DNA of 64,000 bases from Marinilactibacillus sp036039175 (GTDB lineage: Bacteria; Bacillota; Bacilli; Lactobacillales; Carnobacteriaceae_A). Both the position numbers and the translations under genes were made by a program. Each line of letters begins with the position of its first letter. Positions within the stretch are counted from its first letter, which is position 1. This document shows, piece after piece, positions 18,931-26,895 of this stretch. Location: the NCBI RefSeq assembly GCF_036039175.1, contig NZ_JAYXKP010000009.1, positions 1 to 64,000 on the forward strand. The letters run 5' to 3'. The notes below the pieces were generated by a model. That model was not told the origin of the DNA. It made no database searches and worked only from the letters and a program-made list of their open reading frames with translations.

Positions 18931-19941
18931 GTGGATAGTGAAGATAGATTAACATCGGAAGACTTATTGAGTGCAGCAGAGGGGTCTTTGGAAAAGTCCT
19001 TACGTCCGCAGTATTTTGATCAGTATATTGGTCAAGATAAAATTAAACAAGAGCTTTTAATTTATATTGAGGCCGCAAAAAATCGCGAAGAAGCGCTAGA
19101 TCATGTCCTTCTTTATGGACCACCGGGACTCGGAAAGACCACAATGGCGATGGTTATAGCAAATGAAATGAATGCGACAATCAGAACAACTAGTGGACCT
19201 GCTATAGAGAAACCGGGAGATCTAGTTGCGTTATTGAACGATTTAGAACCAGGTGGAATTTTGTTTATAGATGAAATCCATCGTCTACCGAGAGTCGTTG
19301 AAGAGATGCTCTATTCGGCAATGGAAGATTATTTTATCGATATTATCATTGGTCAAGGAGAAACAGCTCATCCAGTTCATTTTCCTTTGCCACCATTCAC
19401 TCTAATCGGCGCAACAACGCGTGCAGGAACACTATCTGCACCTTTAAGAGATCGATTTGGTATCTTGTCCCATATGGAATACTATGCTGAGCAAGATTTA
19501 AAAGAAATTGTGGAGCGTACAGCAGATGTACTGAATACACAAACAGATGAAACGGGTGCGATCGAACTTGCCAGAAGATCAAGAGGAACACCACGTATTG
19601 CAAACCGATTACTGAAGAGGGTTCGCGATTATGCTGAAGTCGTTGGTGAGGGAATCGTCAATGAAGATATTGCTTCCAAAGCTTTGGACTTACTCAGAGT
19701 CGATAGCCATGGTCTGGATACTGTTGATCAGAAATTACTGATGACAATGATTACATTATATAATGGTGGACCAGTTGGTTTAAATACATTGTCTGCAAAC
19801 ATCGGTGAAGAAATGGAAACCATCGAAGACATGGTTGAACCGTATCTCCTGAAAGAAGGTTTCATTCAACGAACACCTAGAGGTCGGGTAGCAACAGCTA
19901 AAGCCTACCGACATTTTGACTTACCTGAAAAACACCTTTAA
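18931..19941 (+). CDS. ruvB: Holliday junction branch migration ATPase RuvB
   Basis: Hexameric AAA+ motor that drives branch migration with RuvA. 336 residues. Walker A GPPGLGKTT (63-71), Walker B ILFIDEIHR (about 109-117), sensor GATTRAG and the arginine-finger region APLRDRFG are all present, with a C-terminal winged helix including TPRGRVAT. The start is GTG with AAAGGAGGTG upstream. It is part of the ruvA-ruvB-queA-tgt unit, the standard Bacillus order. Confidence 0.98.
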   Translation: MDSEDRLTSEDLLSAAEGSLEKSLRPQYFDQYIGQDKIKQELLIYIEAAKNREEALDHVLLYGPPGLGKTTMAMVIANEMNATIRTTSGPAIEKPGDLVALLNDLEPGGILFIDEIHRLPRVVEEMLYSAMEDYFIDIIIGQGETAHPVHFPLPPFTLIGATTRAGTLSAPLRDRFGILSHMEYYAEQDLKEIVERTADVLNTQTDETGAIELARRSRGTPRIANRLLKRVRDYAEVVGEGIVNEDIASKALDLLRVDSHGLDTVDQKLLMTMITLYNGGPVGLNTLSANIGEEMETIEDMVEPYLLKEGFIQRTPRGRVATAKAYRHFDLPEKHL

Positions 19942-19971
19942 AGCATCATGGAATAAAAAGGAGAGAAAATT

Positions 19972-21009
19972 GTGACGTTAACTACAGAAGATTTTGACTT
20001 TGATCTGCCAGAAAACTTAATTGCTCAAACGCCACTTGAAGATAGAGCTTCCTCAAAAATGATGGTCCTTTCTACTTCTGATCAAACAATCAAAGATCAG
20101 AAGTTTGAAGACATTATAGAAGAACTACAAGCTGGAGACGCCTTAGTCATGAATAATACGCGCGTACTACCTGCTCGGTTACATGGAGAAAAAGAAAAAA
20201 CTGGCGCTCATATTGAACTACTACTTTTAAAAAATACTACAGGGGATAAGTGGGAAACGCTTGCCAAACCAGCTAAAAAAGCTAAAGTAGGGACTAAAAT
20301 TCTCTTTGGGGACGGTCGATTAGTCGGAACTGTTCAAGAAGAGTTAGAACATGGCGGAAGAATCGTGGAGTTTTCTTACGAGGGGATCTTCTTAGAGACT
20401 CTTGAATCGCTTGGTGAAATGCCACTACCACCTTATATCAAGGAAAGACTAGAAGATCAAGACAGATATCAAACTGTATATGCAAAAGAAAATGGATCGG
20501 CTGCAGCACCAACTGCGGGTCTGCATTTCACAAAAGAAATTATCGAAAAAGTAGAAGCAAAAGGCGTGAAAATTGTTTTCTTAACGTTACATGTTGGGCT
20601 TGGAACATTCCGTCCAGTTAATGTAGAAAACTTAGAGGAACACAAGATGCATGAAGAATTCTATCAATTAACTGCTGAATCTGCTCAGACTTTGAATGAT
20701 ATTAGAGAAAATGGCGGTAAAATCGTTGCAGTAGGAACGACTTCTATTAGAACGCTTGAGACAATTGGAACTAAATTTAATGGAAAGCTTGAAGCGGATA
20801 GTGGATGGACAGACATCTTTATCGCACCTGGTTACCAGTTTAAAGTGGTTGATGCCTTTTTGACCAACTTCCATTTGCCAAAATCTACACTAATTATGCT
20901 AGTTAGTGCGTTTGCTGAAAGGGAATTTGTCTTGAAAGCATACAATCACGCTGTTAAAGAACAGTACCGTTTCTTCAGTTTTGGGGATGCGATGTTTTTA
21001 AAAAAGTAA
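19972..21009 (+). CDS. queA: tRNA preQ1 ribosyltransferase-isomerase QueA
   Basis: S-adenosylmethionine:tRNA ribosyltransferase-isomerase, converting 7-aminomethyl-7-deazaguanine in tRNA to epoxyqueuosine. 345 residues; hallmarks include FDFDLPENLIAQTP at the N-terminus, NNTRVLPARL, and the C-terminal FLTNFHLPKSTLIMLVSA. GTG start with AAAGGAGAG upstream. The next gene, tgt, encodes the enzyme for the preceding step. No preQ1 synthesis genes are in this window. Confidence 0.97.
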   Translation: MTLTTEDFDFDLPENLIAQTPLEDRASSKMMVLSTSDQTIKDQKFEDIIEELQAGDALVMNNTRVLPARLHGEKEKTGAHIELLLLKNTTGDKWETLAKPAKKAKVGTKILFGDGRLVGTVQEELEHGGRIVEFSYEGIFLETLESLGEMPLPPYIKERLEDQDRYQTVYAKENGSAAAPTAGLHFTKEIIEKVEAKGVKIVFLTLHVGLGTFRPVNVENLEEHKMHEEFYQLTAESAQTLNDIRENGGKIVAVGTTSIRTLETIGTKFNGKLEADSGWTDIFIAPGYQFKVVDAFLTNFHLPKSTLIMLVSAFAEREFVLKAYNHAVKEQYRFFSFGDAMFLKK

Positions 21010-21041
21010 AGAAATTAAATTAAAAGAAATTGAGGGTTACA

Positions 21042-22187
21042 ATGATAGATCATCCGATAAAGTATCATTTAGAGAAAAAAGAAAAACATACAGGAGCAAG
21101 ACTTGGGAAAATTGAGACGCCACATGGAACATTCGAAACCCCTATGTTTATGCCTGTTGGAACACTTGCAAGTGTTAAGACGATTGCGCCTGAAGAGCTA
21201 GAAGAAATGGGTGCGGGCATTATATTGAGTAATACGTATCATCTTTGGCTAAGACCAGGCGAAGATATCGTAGAAGAAGCAGGTGGCTTGCATGAATTCA
21301 TGCAATGGGACAAGGGCATTCTAACGGATTCAGGCGGGTTTCAAGTGTTTTCCTTATCTGATATGAGAGATATTAAAGAAGAAGGGGTCCATTTCAGAAG
21401 TCACCTTGATGGTTCAAAGCTATTTTTATCTCCGGAAAAGGCTATTCAGATCCAAAATAGTCTGGGATCTGATATTATGATGAGTTTTGACGAATGTCCA
21501 CCATTTGATGAAAGCTATGATTATGTTAAAAAATCTGTGGAACGTACATCAAGATGGGCGGAAAGAGGCCTTGAGGCACATAAAAATTATGACAGACAAG
21601 GTTTATTTGGAATCGTTCAAGGTGCAGGTTTCGAAGACTTAAGAAAACAGTCAGCGAAAGATCTAGTGAGTATGGACTTTTCCGGTTATTCAATTGGGGG
21701 ACTTTCGGTAGGCGAGCCTAAAAAAGAAATGTATCGTGTCTTGGATTTCACGACGCCTCTGTTGCCTGAAGACAAGCCGCGTTATCTCATGGGTGTTGGC
21801 ACGCCAGATGCCTTGATCGAAGGTGTAATGAGAGGCGTTGATATGTTTGACTGTGTATTACCTACTCGAATCGCAAGAAATGGTACAACCATGACAAGTA
21901 AAGGTAGAGTTGTTATCAAAAATGCTCAGTATGCCAGAGATTTTGGACCACTTGATGATAAATGTAATTGCTACACTTGTCGTAATTATTCTAGAGCATA
22001 TATACGTCATTTGATTAAATCGGATGAAACGTTCGGCCTTAGACTGACCAGCTATCATAACTTGTACTTTTTATTAGATTTAATGAAAAACGTGCGTCAG
22101 GCTATTAGAGAAGACAATCTTCTTGAGTTCAAAGAAGCCTTTTTTGAAGAGTATGGATATAACAAACCCGATGCTAAAAACTTTTAA
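21042..22187 (+). CDS. tgt: tRNA-guanine transglycosylase
   Basis: Exchanges guanine-34 for preQ1 in GUN-anticodon tRNAs. 381 residues, the Bacillus length. Visible: FMPVGTLASVKT, LTDSGGFQVFSL with an active-site aspartate, FDCVLPTR with the nucleophile aspartate near 264, and a CNCYTC zinc site (about 308-313) completed by a later histidine. Start choice: ATG 21042 preceded by TTGAGGG; an in-frame TTG at 21030 overlaps this site. Works directly before QueA in the pathway. Confidence 0.97.
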   Translation: MIDHPIKYHLEKKEKHTGARLGKIETPHGTFETPMFMPVGTLASVKTIAPEELEEMGAGIILSNTYHLWLRPGEDIVEEAGGLHEFMQWDKGILTDSGGFQVFSLSDMRDIKEEGVHFRSHLDGSKLFLSPEKAIQIQNSLGSDIMMSFDECPPFDESYDYVKKSVERTSRWAERGLEAHKNYDRQGLFGIVQGAGFEDLRKQSAKDLVSMDFSGYSIGGLSVGEPKKEMYRVLDFTTPLLPEDKPRYLMGVGTPDALIEGVMRGVDMFDCVLPTRIARNGTTMTSKGRVVIKNAQYARDFGPLDDKCNCYTCRNYSRAYIRHLIKSDETFGLRLTSYHNLYFLLDLMKNVRQAIREDNLLEFKEAFFEEYGYNKPDAKNF

Positions 22188-22247
22188 TTCGACTCAAACT
22201 TATGTAGCATTCGCTTACAAAATCTGATAAGGTAATAGGTGTCGTTA

Positions 22248-22269
22248 ATGTTTAAATTTATTTAAACAT
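22248..22269. promoter_or_regulatory. Perfect AT-rich dyad upstream of yajC
   Basis: ATGTTTAAAT and ATTTAAACAT form a perfect 10-bp inverted repeat with a two-base centre. It lies in the 194-base gap between tgt and yajC and has no T run after it, so it looks more like a protein operator than a terminator. Its regulator is unknown. Confidence 0.45.
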
Positions 22270-22381
22270 CTAATCACTGCCTAAACAGACTAGGCTTGAG
22301 AAATAAAGGAATCATATAAATTATCAGGACTTTAAGCGACTCACAGTCTATGATAAAGAAATGAATAATGGAGGAAATAAC

Positions 22382-22723
22382 ATGGAAGCAATATTTGGAT
22401 CAGTTTTACCTTTTGTATTTATTATCGCAATTGCATATTTCTTAATGGTAAGACCGCAACAAAAACGAGCAAAAGAAGCTCAAAACATGCTGAGTTCACT
22501 ACAAAAAGGTGATTCTATCGTGACAATCGGTGGACTTCATGGCGTAATTGATGAAGTTGATTCAGAAGGAAAGACAGTCGTTTTAGACTGTGAAGGCATT
22601 TATTTAACATTTGAACGTCGTGCGATTTCTCGTATTGTAACAAAAGTTGATAGTGTCCAAACAACTACAACAGAAGAATTAGGTACGAATACACCCGATT
22701 CAACCAATGAAGAAGAATTGTAG
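22382..22723 (+). CDS. yajC: Preprotein translocase subunit YajC
   Basis: Small single-pass membrane protein of the SecDF-YajC complex, 113 residues. The N-terminal helix (about 5-22) is followed by the family signature YFLMVRPQQKRAKEAQ and the beta-rich KGDSIVTIGGLHG domain. Start choice: GGAGGAAATAAC precedes ATG 22382, whereas the ATG at 22361 lies upstream of this site. It follows the tgt gene, the widespread yajC context; secDF is not in the window. The C-terminal tail is Thr/Glu rich. Confidence 0.95.
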   Translation: MEAIFGSVLPFVFIIAIAYFLMVRPQQKRAKEAQNMLSSLQKGDSIVTIGGLHGVIDEVDSEGKTVVLDCEGIYLTFERRAISRIVTKVDSVQTTTTEELGTNTPDSTNEEEL

Positions 22724-22754
22724 ACCGATAACTCAGTAATAAAGGAGGTACCTT

Positions 22755-23039
22755 TTGGACTTTCAAACGCAGACTTTTATGAATTATGAGGTTTGGCTGA
22801 AAATGAAGCAGGAGGAATTTTCAAAGAATGGTTATGATCAAGTCACAATCGAAGATCTTTGGAAATATTGTAATAATTTTCTGTGGAAACACATTCGTCC
22901 CGAGAGGTACCATGAAGAAGTAAAAGCCATTATGGGTATCGGACTGAATGATTATTTCAACTACGCTTCGCTTGAAGCTCAAGTGTATAATGTCTCCTCT
23001 CTCGATGAAATGGATTTTGGAGATATACTGAGATCATAA
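22755..23039 (+). CDS. comN: Post-transcriptional regulator of the ComN family
   Basis: A 94-residue cytosolic protein matching the ComN/YrzD family (PF13797). The pattern of a short acidic protein with VWLKMKQEEF, GYDQVTIEDLWKYC and a W-K-H core fits family members. In Bacillus subtilis ComN promotes translation of the comE operon mRNA. Here it sits directly after yajC. It has a TTG start with AAAGGAGGT upstream. Assigned by similarity of length, context and motifs; function here is inferred. Confidence 0.75.
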   Translation: MDFQTQTFMNYEVWLKMKQEEFSKNGYDQVTIEDLWKYCNNFLWKHIRPERYHEEVKAIMGIGLNDYFNYASLEAQVYNVSSLDEMDFGDILRS

Positions 23040-23041
23040 AG

Positions 23042-23083
23042 AAAAAAGACAGAGATGGGTTTACTCATTCTCTGTCTTTTTGT
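23042..23083 (+). terminator. Terminator after comN
   Basis: AGACAGAGA pairs with TCTCTGTCT, flanked by A-rich and T-rich sides, ending in five T. It closes the ruvA-to-comN region. Confidence 0.9.
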
Positions 23084-23254
23084 TTGTAGTTTTACTAGAT
23101 GTAACAATAAATTCTAAAACAGAATGATACTTGAAGGGGATTTCTAGTATAATCATTTAGTAGATACTTTAAAATTTAATGGTAAGTTTAAGTGGTGTAG
23201 TGTATTAAATGTGCAAATTTCGAACTCGGGTAAATGAACTAAAGAGGTGAACCG

Positions 23255-24421
23255 ATGAAATATGGTATTCTAACTTTTGATGAACCTGAGAGGGATACAT
23301 CTAGAAAAATCATTCATATTGATATGGATGCATTCTATGCTTCTGTAGAAGTTAGAGAAAATCCTTCTTTACGAGGTAAGCCAGTCATTATCGCTAGGCA
23401 TCCAAAAGAAAATGGTGGTAGAGGGGTCGTTGCTACGGCTAGCTACGAAGCTAGAAAATTTGGGATCCATTCAGCTATGAGTGCTCAAAAGGCTTACGAA
23501 TTGTGCCCAGATGGGATATTTGTTTCTGGGAACTTTGAACTTTATCGTTCTATATCAGAAGAAATTCGAGCGATTTTCAAGCGATACACGGATTTAATTC
23601 AACCGCTATCCCTTGATGAAGCTTATCTTGATATAACAGAAAATAAGATTAATTTAAATAGTGCGACATTGATTGCACAAAGGATCCAAAAAGAAATCTA
23701 TTATGAACTGGGACTAACTTGCTCAGCAGGTGTGTCTTATAACAAATTTCTTGCAAAATTAGCTTCTGACTTTAAAAAACCTTCAGGTATAACCGTTATT
23801 CCACCAGATGATGCACATGGATTTCTGACGACTCTGCCCATTGAAAAATATTATGGTGTAGGAAAAAAATCAGTAGAAAAAATGCATGCACTAGGAATTT
23901 TTAATGGACAAGATTTGTTTGATCAGAACGAAATGGAACTTGTATCGCACTTTGGTAAAATGGGACATTCTCTTTACCGCAAAGTCAGAGGGATTGATGA
24001 CAGTGCAGTCGTCGCTGATCGAACGCGTAAATCGGTCGGTAAAGAAAAAACATTTTTAGATGATTTAAAATCAGAGGAAGAAGTGACTCAGTCTCTTCGA
24101 CAAATTGCCAATCAGACTTTCGCATCTTTGAAAAAGAGTCAAAAGCACGGTAAAACAGTGGTACTAAAAATTAGATACAATGACTTCAGCACATTTACAA
24201 GACGTAAGACCTTTCCTGAATATATTCAAGATGCAGATGAGCTTTTTGTGAGTGCACTAAGGATTTTTGAAGAAGAAGGTTCAGTATCAAAAGGGATTAG
24301 ACTTCTAGGAATCACGGTCACTGGTTTAGATTCATTATTGTTCGAAAACATTCCATTAAAACTTTGGGACAGACAAAAGACTGAAATTGAAAAGGAAACT
24401 GCAGATGGCGACGAAGCATGA
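23255..24421 (+). CDS. dinB: DNA polymerase IV (Y family)
   Basis: Error-prone translesion polymerase of 388 residues. Catalytic motifs: DMDAFYASVE (23-32) and SLDEAYLD (about 119-126), supplying the metal-binding carboxylates; YxxSxxxSxxA-like region in SYEARKFGIHSAMSA; little-finger domain at the C-terminus. AGAGGTGA precedes the ATG. The C-terminus lacks an obvious QxxLF clamp motif after DSLLFENIPLKLWD, though DSLLF may serve. Its 3' end overlaps the next gene by 17 bases. Confidence 0.97.
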   Translation: MKYGILTFDEPERDTSRKIIHIDMDAFYASVEVRENPSLRGKPVIIARHPKENGGRGVVATASYEARKFGIHSAMSAQKAYELCPDGIFVSGNFELYRSISEEIRAIFKRYTDLIQPLSLDEAYLDITENKINLNSATLIAQRIQKEIYYELGLTCSAGVSYNKFLAKLASDFKKPSGITVIPPDDAHGFLTTLPIEKYYGVGKKSVEKMHALGIFNGQDLFDQNEMELVSHFGKMGHSLYRKVRGIDDSAVVADRTRKSVGKEKTFLDDLKSEEEVTQSLRQIANQTFASLKKSQKHGKTVVLKIRYNDFSTFTRRKTFPEYIQDADELFVSALRIFEEEGSVSKGIRLLGITVTGLDSLLFENIPLKLWDRQKTEIEKETADGDEA

Positions 24422-25712
24422 ACAAATTCTAAATTTTATCGAGTCAATCTCAATAGGTGAAAAGCTATCAGTTAGGCTGATTGCGAAAGAACTAAAAGTC
24501 AGCGAAGGAACAGCTTACCGGGCAATTAAAGAAGCCGAGAATAGTGGGCTTGTTACAACGATACAACGAGTGGGGACGATAAGAACCGAGTCGAAAACAG
24601 AAGGAAATATTGAAAATCTGACTTTTGAAGAAATTCTTAAAATTATCGATGGGGAATTATTAGGTGGTAAAACCGGATTAAATAAAACCTTAAATAAATT
24701 TATTATCGGTGCGATGACAGAGAGTGCCATGCTCCGCTATATTACGGAAGAATCGCTCATGATTATTGGAAATAGAGAGTCCGCTCAAAGATTATCTCTT
24801 CAAAATGGCGCTGCTGTTTTAATAACAGGTGGATTCAGAGCGGATCAAGAAATTATTGATTTATCAAACAAATTGTCTCTTCCAGTCATGACGACTTCTT
24901 ACGATACATTTACAGTAGGTGCGATGATCAACCGCGCGATGACAGATCAGTTAATTAAAAAAGAAATTATGTTGATTGAATCTATCTATACACGTTTGGA
25001 GCATACTCAGTATTTGAAAACGGATGATACGGTATACGATTACCGTATTGCCAATCAAAGTAGTCAGCATACAAGGTATCCAGTCATTGGAGTCAATGAC
25101 AGATTAGTGGGAATCGTGACGGCTAAAGATATTATTGGTAAAAAAGATACCGTCTTAATCAAAAATGTCATGACAAAAAATCCGGCATTTACAAGAAACC
25201 ATATGAGTGTGGCGAGTGTGGCACATACGATGATCTGGGATGGGTTAGAAGTTATGCCTGTCGTATCAGACGAAATGAAATTACTAGGGATTGTATCCCG
25301 CCAAGATATTATGAAAGCTATGCAGTCCCAACAACGACAACCACAGACTGGTGAAACGATAGCAGATCAGATCAATCAACTGATTAAAGAGAAGAACCCT
25401 GAAGAGTATTCTTTTAATGTAACGCCACAGATGACAAATGGTATGGGAACCATCTCTTTTGGAGTGTTAAGTGAAATCGTCACAGAAACAGCTTATTTAA
25501 AACTTTCCCAGCAAAATAAAAGAAATGTCGTGGTGGAACAAGTTCAGTTGCATTATCTGAACTTGATACAAATCGGCAGTACATTGACAATCAGACCAAC
25601 CGTTTTCGATAAAAGTAGAAGGTCAGCTAGACTAGATATTGAAATCTATTCAGAAAGCGGACTGTCTGCCAAAGCGATTGTTGTTTGTCAACTCTTACAA
25701 AAAATTAAATAG
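24405..25712 (+). CDS. ytoI: YtoI-like protein: HTH, DRTGG, CBS pair and hotdog domain
   Basis: About 435 residues. Parts in order: an N-terminal winged helix (about 1-60, KELKVSEGTAYRAIKEAE), a DRTGG domain (about 70-185), two CBS repeats (about 190-310) that often bind adenine nucleotides, and a C-terminal hotdog/MaoC-like domain. The function is unknown in the family. Start choice: AAAAGG lies eight bases before ATG 24405, so the gene overlaps dinB by 17 bases. nrnA follows in 23 bases, as in Bacillus. A regulator sensing adenylates is plausible, but is inference. Confidence 0.9.
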   Translation: MATKHEQILNFIESISIGEKLSVRLIAKELKVSEGTAYRAIKEAENSGLVTTIQRVGTIRTESKTEGNIENLTFEEILKIIDGELLGGKTGLNKTLNKFIIGAMTESAMLRYITEESLMIIGNRESAQRLSLQNGAAVLITGGFRADQEIIDLSNKLSLPVMTTSYDTFTVGAMINRAMTDQLIKKEIMLIESIYTRLEHTQYLKTDDTVYDYRIANQSSQHTRYPVIGVNDRLVGIVTAKDIIGKKDTVLIKNVMTKNPAFTRNHMSVASVAHTMIWDGLEVMPVVSDEMKLLGIVSRQDIMKAMQSQQRQPQTGETIADQINQLIKEKNPEEYSFNVTPQMTNGMGTISFGVLSEIVTETAYLKLSQQNKRNVVVEQVQLHYLNLIQIGSTLTIRPTVFDKSRRSARLDIEIYSESGLSAKAIVVCQLLQKIK

Positions 25713-25735
25713 TACAGGATTGGAAGGAAATTTAA

Positions 25736-26725
25736 ATGACATTAAAATCAATGAATAAAGAGGACTACGATACTAAATTAGAAATATTGAATACCATTAA
25801 AAAGTGGGAAACGATTATCATTCATCGTCACGAAAGACCAGATCCAGACGCGCTTGGATCACAGTGTGGATTGGCTGAACTCATTAAAGGCACCTATCCA
25901 GACAAGAAAGTCTATACAGCAGGTTTTGATAATGACAATCTAGCATTTTTACAAAAAATGGATCCACCAAAAAAAGAAGATTATACTAATGCATTAGTGA
26001 TTGTAACGGATACTGCTAATGTCAAGAGAATAGACGGTAAGGCGTTTGATTTATCTGAAAACTGGATCAAAATTGATCATCATCCTTTAGATGATTCTTA
26101 TGGGGATATTGAGTGGGTCAATACAGAAGCAAGTAGTTGTAGCGAGATGATTGCTGACTTTTGGCTGACATTTAAAGATGAACTGGTCATGACGACAGAA
26201 GCAGCGAGATTATTGTACGCAGGGATTGTTGGAGATACGAATCGCTTCTTATACAGTGGGACGTCAAGTTATACGATGCAAATTGGTGCAGAACTAATGA
26301 AGTTTCCATTTTCACACACAGCATTAAATAATAAAATGAATGTCATCAAACCACCAGTTGCTAAATTAATGGGGTATGTATTGGAAAACTTCTCAGTCAA
26401 CGATCAAGGCGTAGGACATATCATACTGACTCAGGAGACTTTAGAGAGTATGAATATTGGAGATAAGGATACAAATGGTATCGTTTCTCTTCCAGGATCC
26501 ATTGAGGGCGTGAAAGCTTGGGGGATATTTGTTCAGCAAGTGGAAGGTCACTATCGTTGTAGATTACGTTCAAAAGGCCCTGTTATAAATGTGATTGCAA
26601 AACAACATGACGGCGGAGGGCATCCGCTTGCAAGTGGAGCCAATGCAAAAGATGAAAGTGAAATTGAACAGATTTTAGGACAAATGACGGAAGCAGCTGA
26701 ACAGTGGACGCCAGAGATCTTATAA
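25736..26725 (+). CDS. nrnA: NrnA: nanoRNase and pAp phosphatase
   Basis: DHH-DHHA1 phosphoesterase of 329 residues. Metal-binding motifs: HRHERPDPDALGS (30-42), VTDTANVKRID (D near 90), IDHHPLDD (about 112-119), and a late aspartate in GIVGDTNRF; DHHA1 motif GGGHPLASGA near the C-terminus. Family members degrade two- to five-base RNA, dephosphorylate pAp, and can finish c-di-AMP breakdown by cleaving pApA. AAGGAAA precedes the ATG. Operon with ytoI. Confidence 0.96.
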   Translation: MTLKSMNKEDYDTKLEILNTIKKWETIIIHRHERPDPDALGSQCGLAELIKGTYPDKKVYTAGFDNDNLAFLQKMDPPKKEDYTNALVIVTDTANVKRIDGKAFDLSENWIKIDHHPLDDSYGDIEWVNTEASSCSEMIADFWLTFKDELVMTTEAARLLYAGIVGDTNRFLYSGTSSYTMQIGAELMKFPFSHTALNNKMNVIKPPVAKLMGYVLENFSVNDQGVGHIILTQETLESMNIGDKDTNGIVSLPGSIEGVKAWGIFVQQVEGHYRCRLRSKGPVINVIAKQHDGGGHPLASGANAKDESEIEQILGQMTEAAEQWTPEIL

Positions 26726-26895
26726 ATCAGTCTTTAGACGGATGATTCTATGTCAGTATGCAGATACTATAAAGTGGAACATCCTTTACTTAAGATGATT
26801 AAAAGGTAAAAGAAAATCGTCTGATATAACCACAGTTGATATTCAATGAATGAGTTGGTGTCAATGTGGTAACAAAAGATATTGAGGGAAAAATC

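Noticed and set aside
23219..23235. LexA-box-like CGAACTCGGGTAAA before dinB
   Set aside because: Only one half-site and GT of the second fit (7 of 10 fixed bases). Too degenerate to call.
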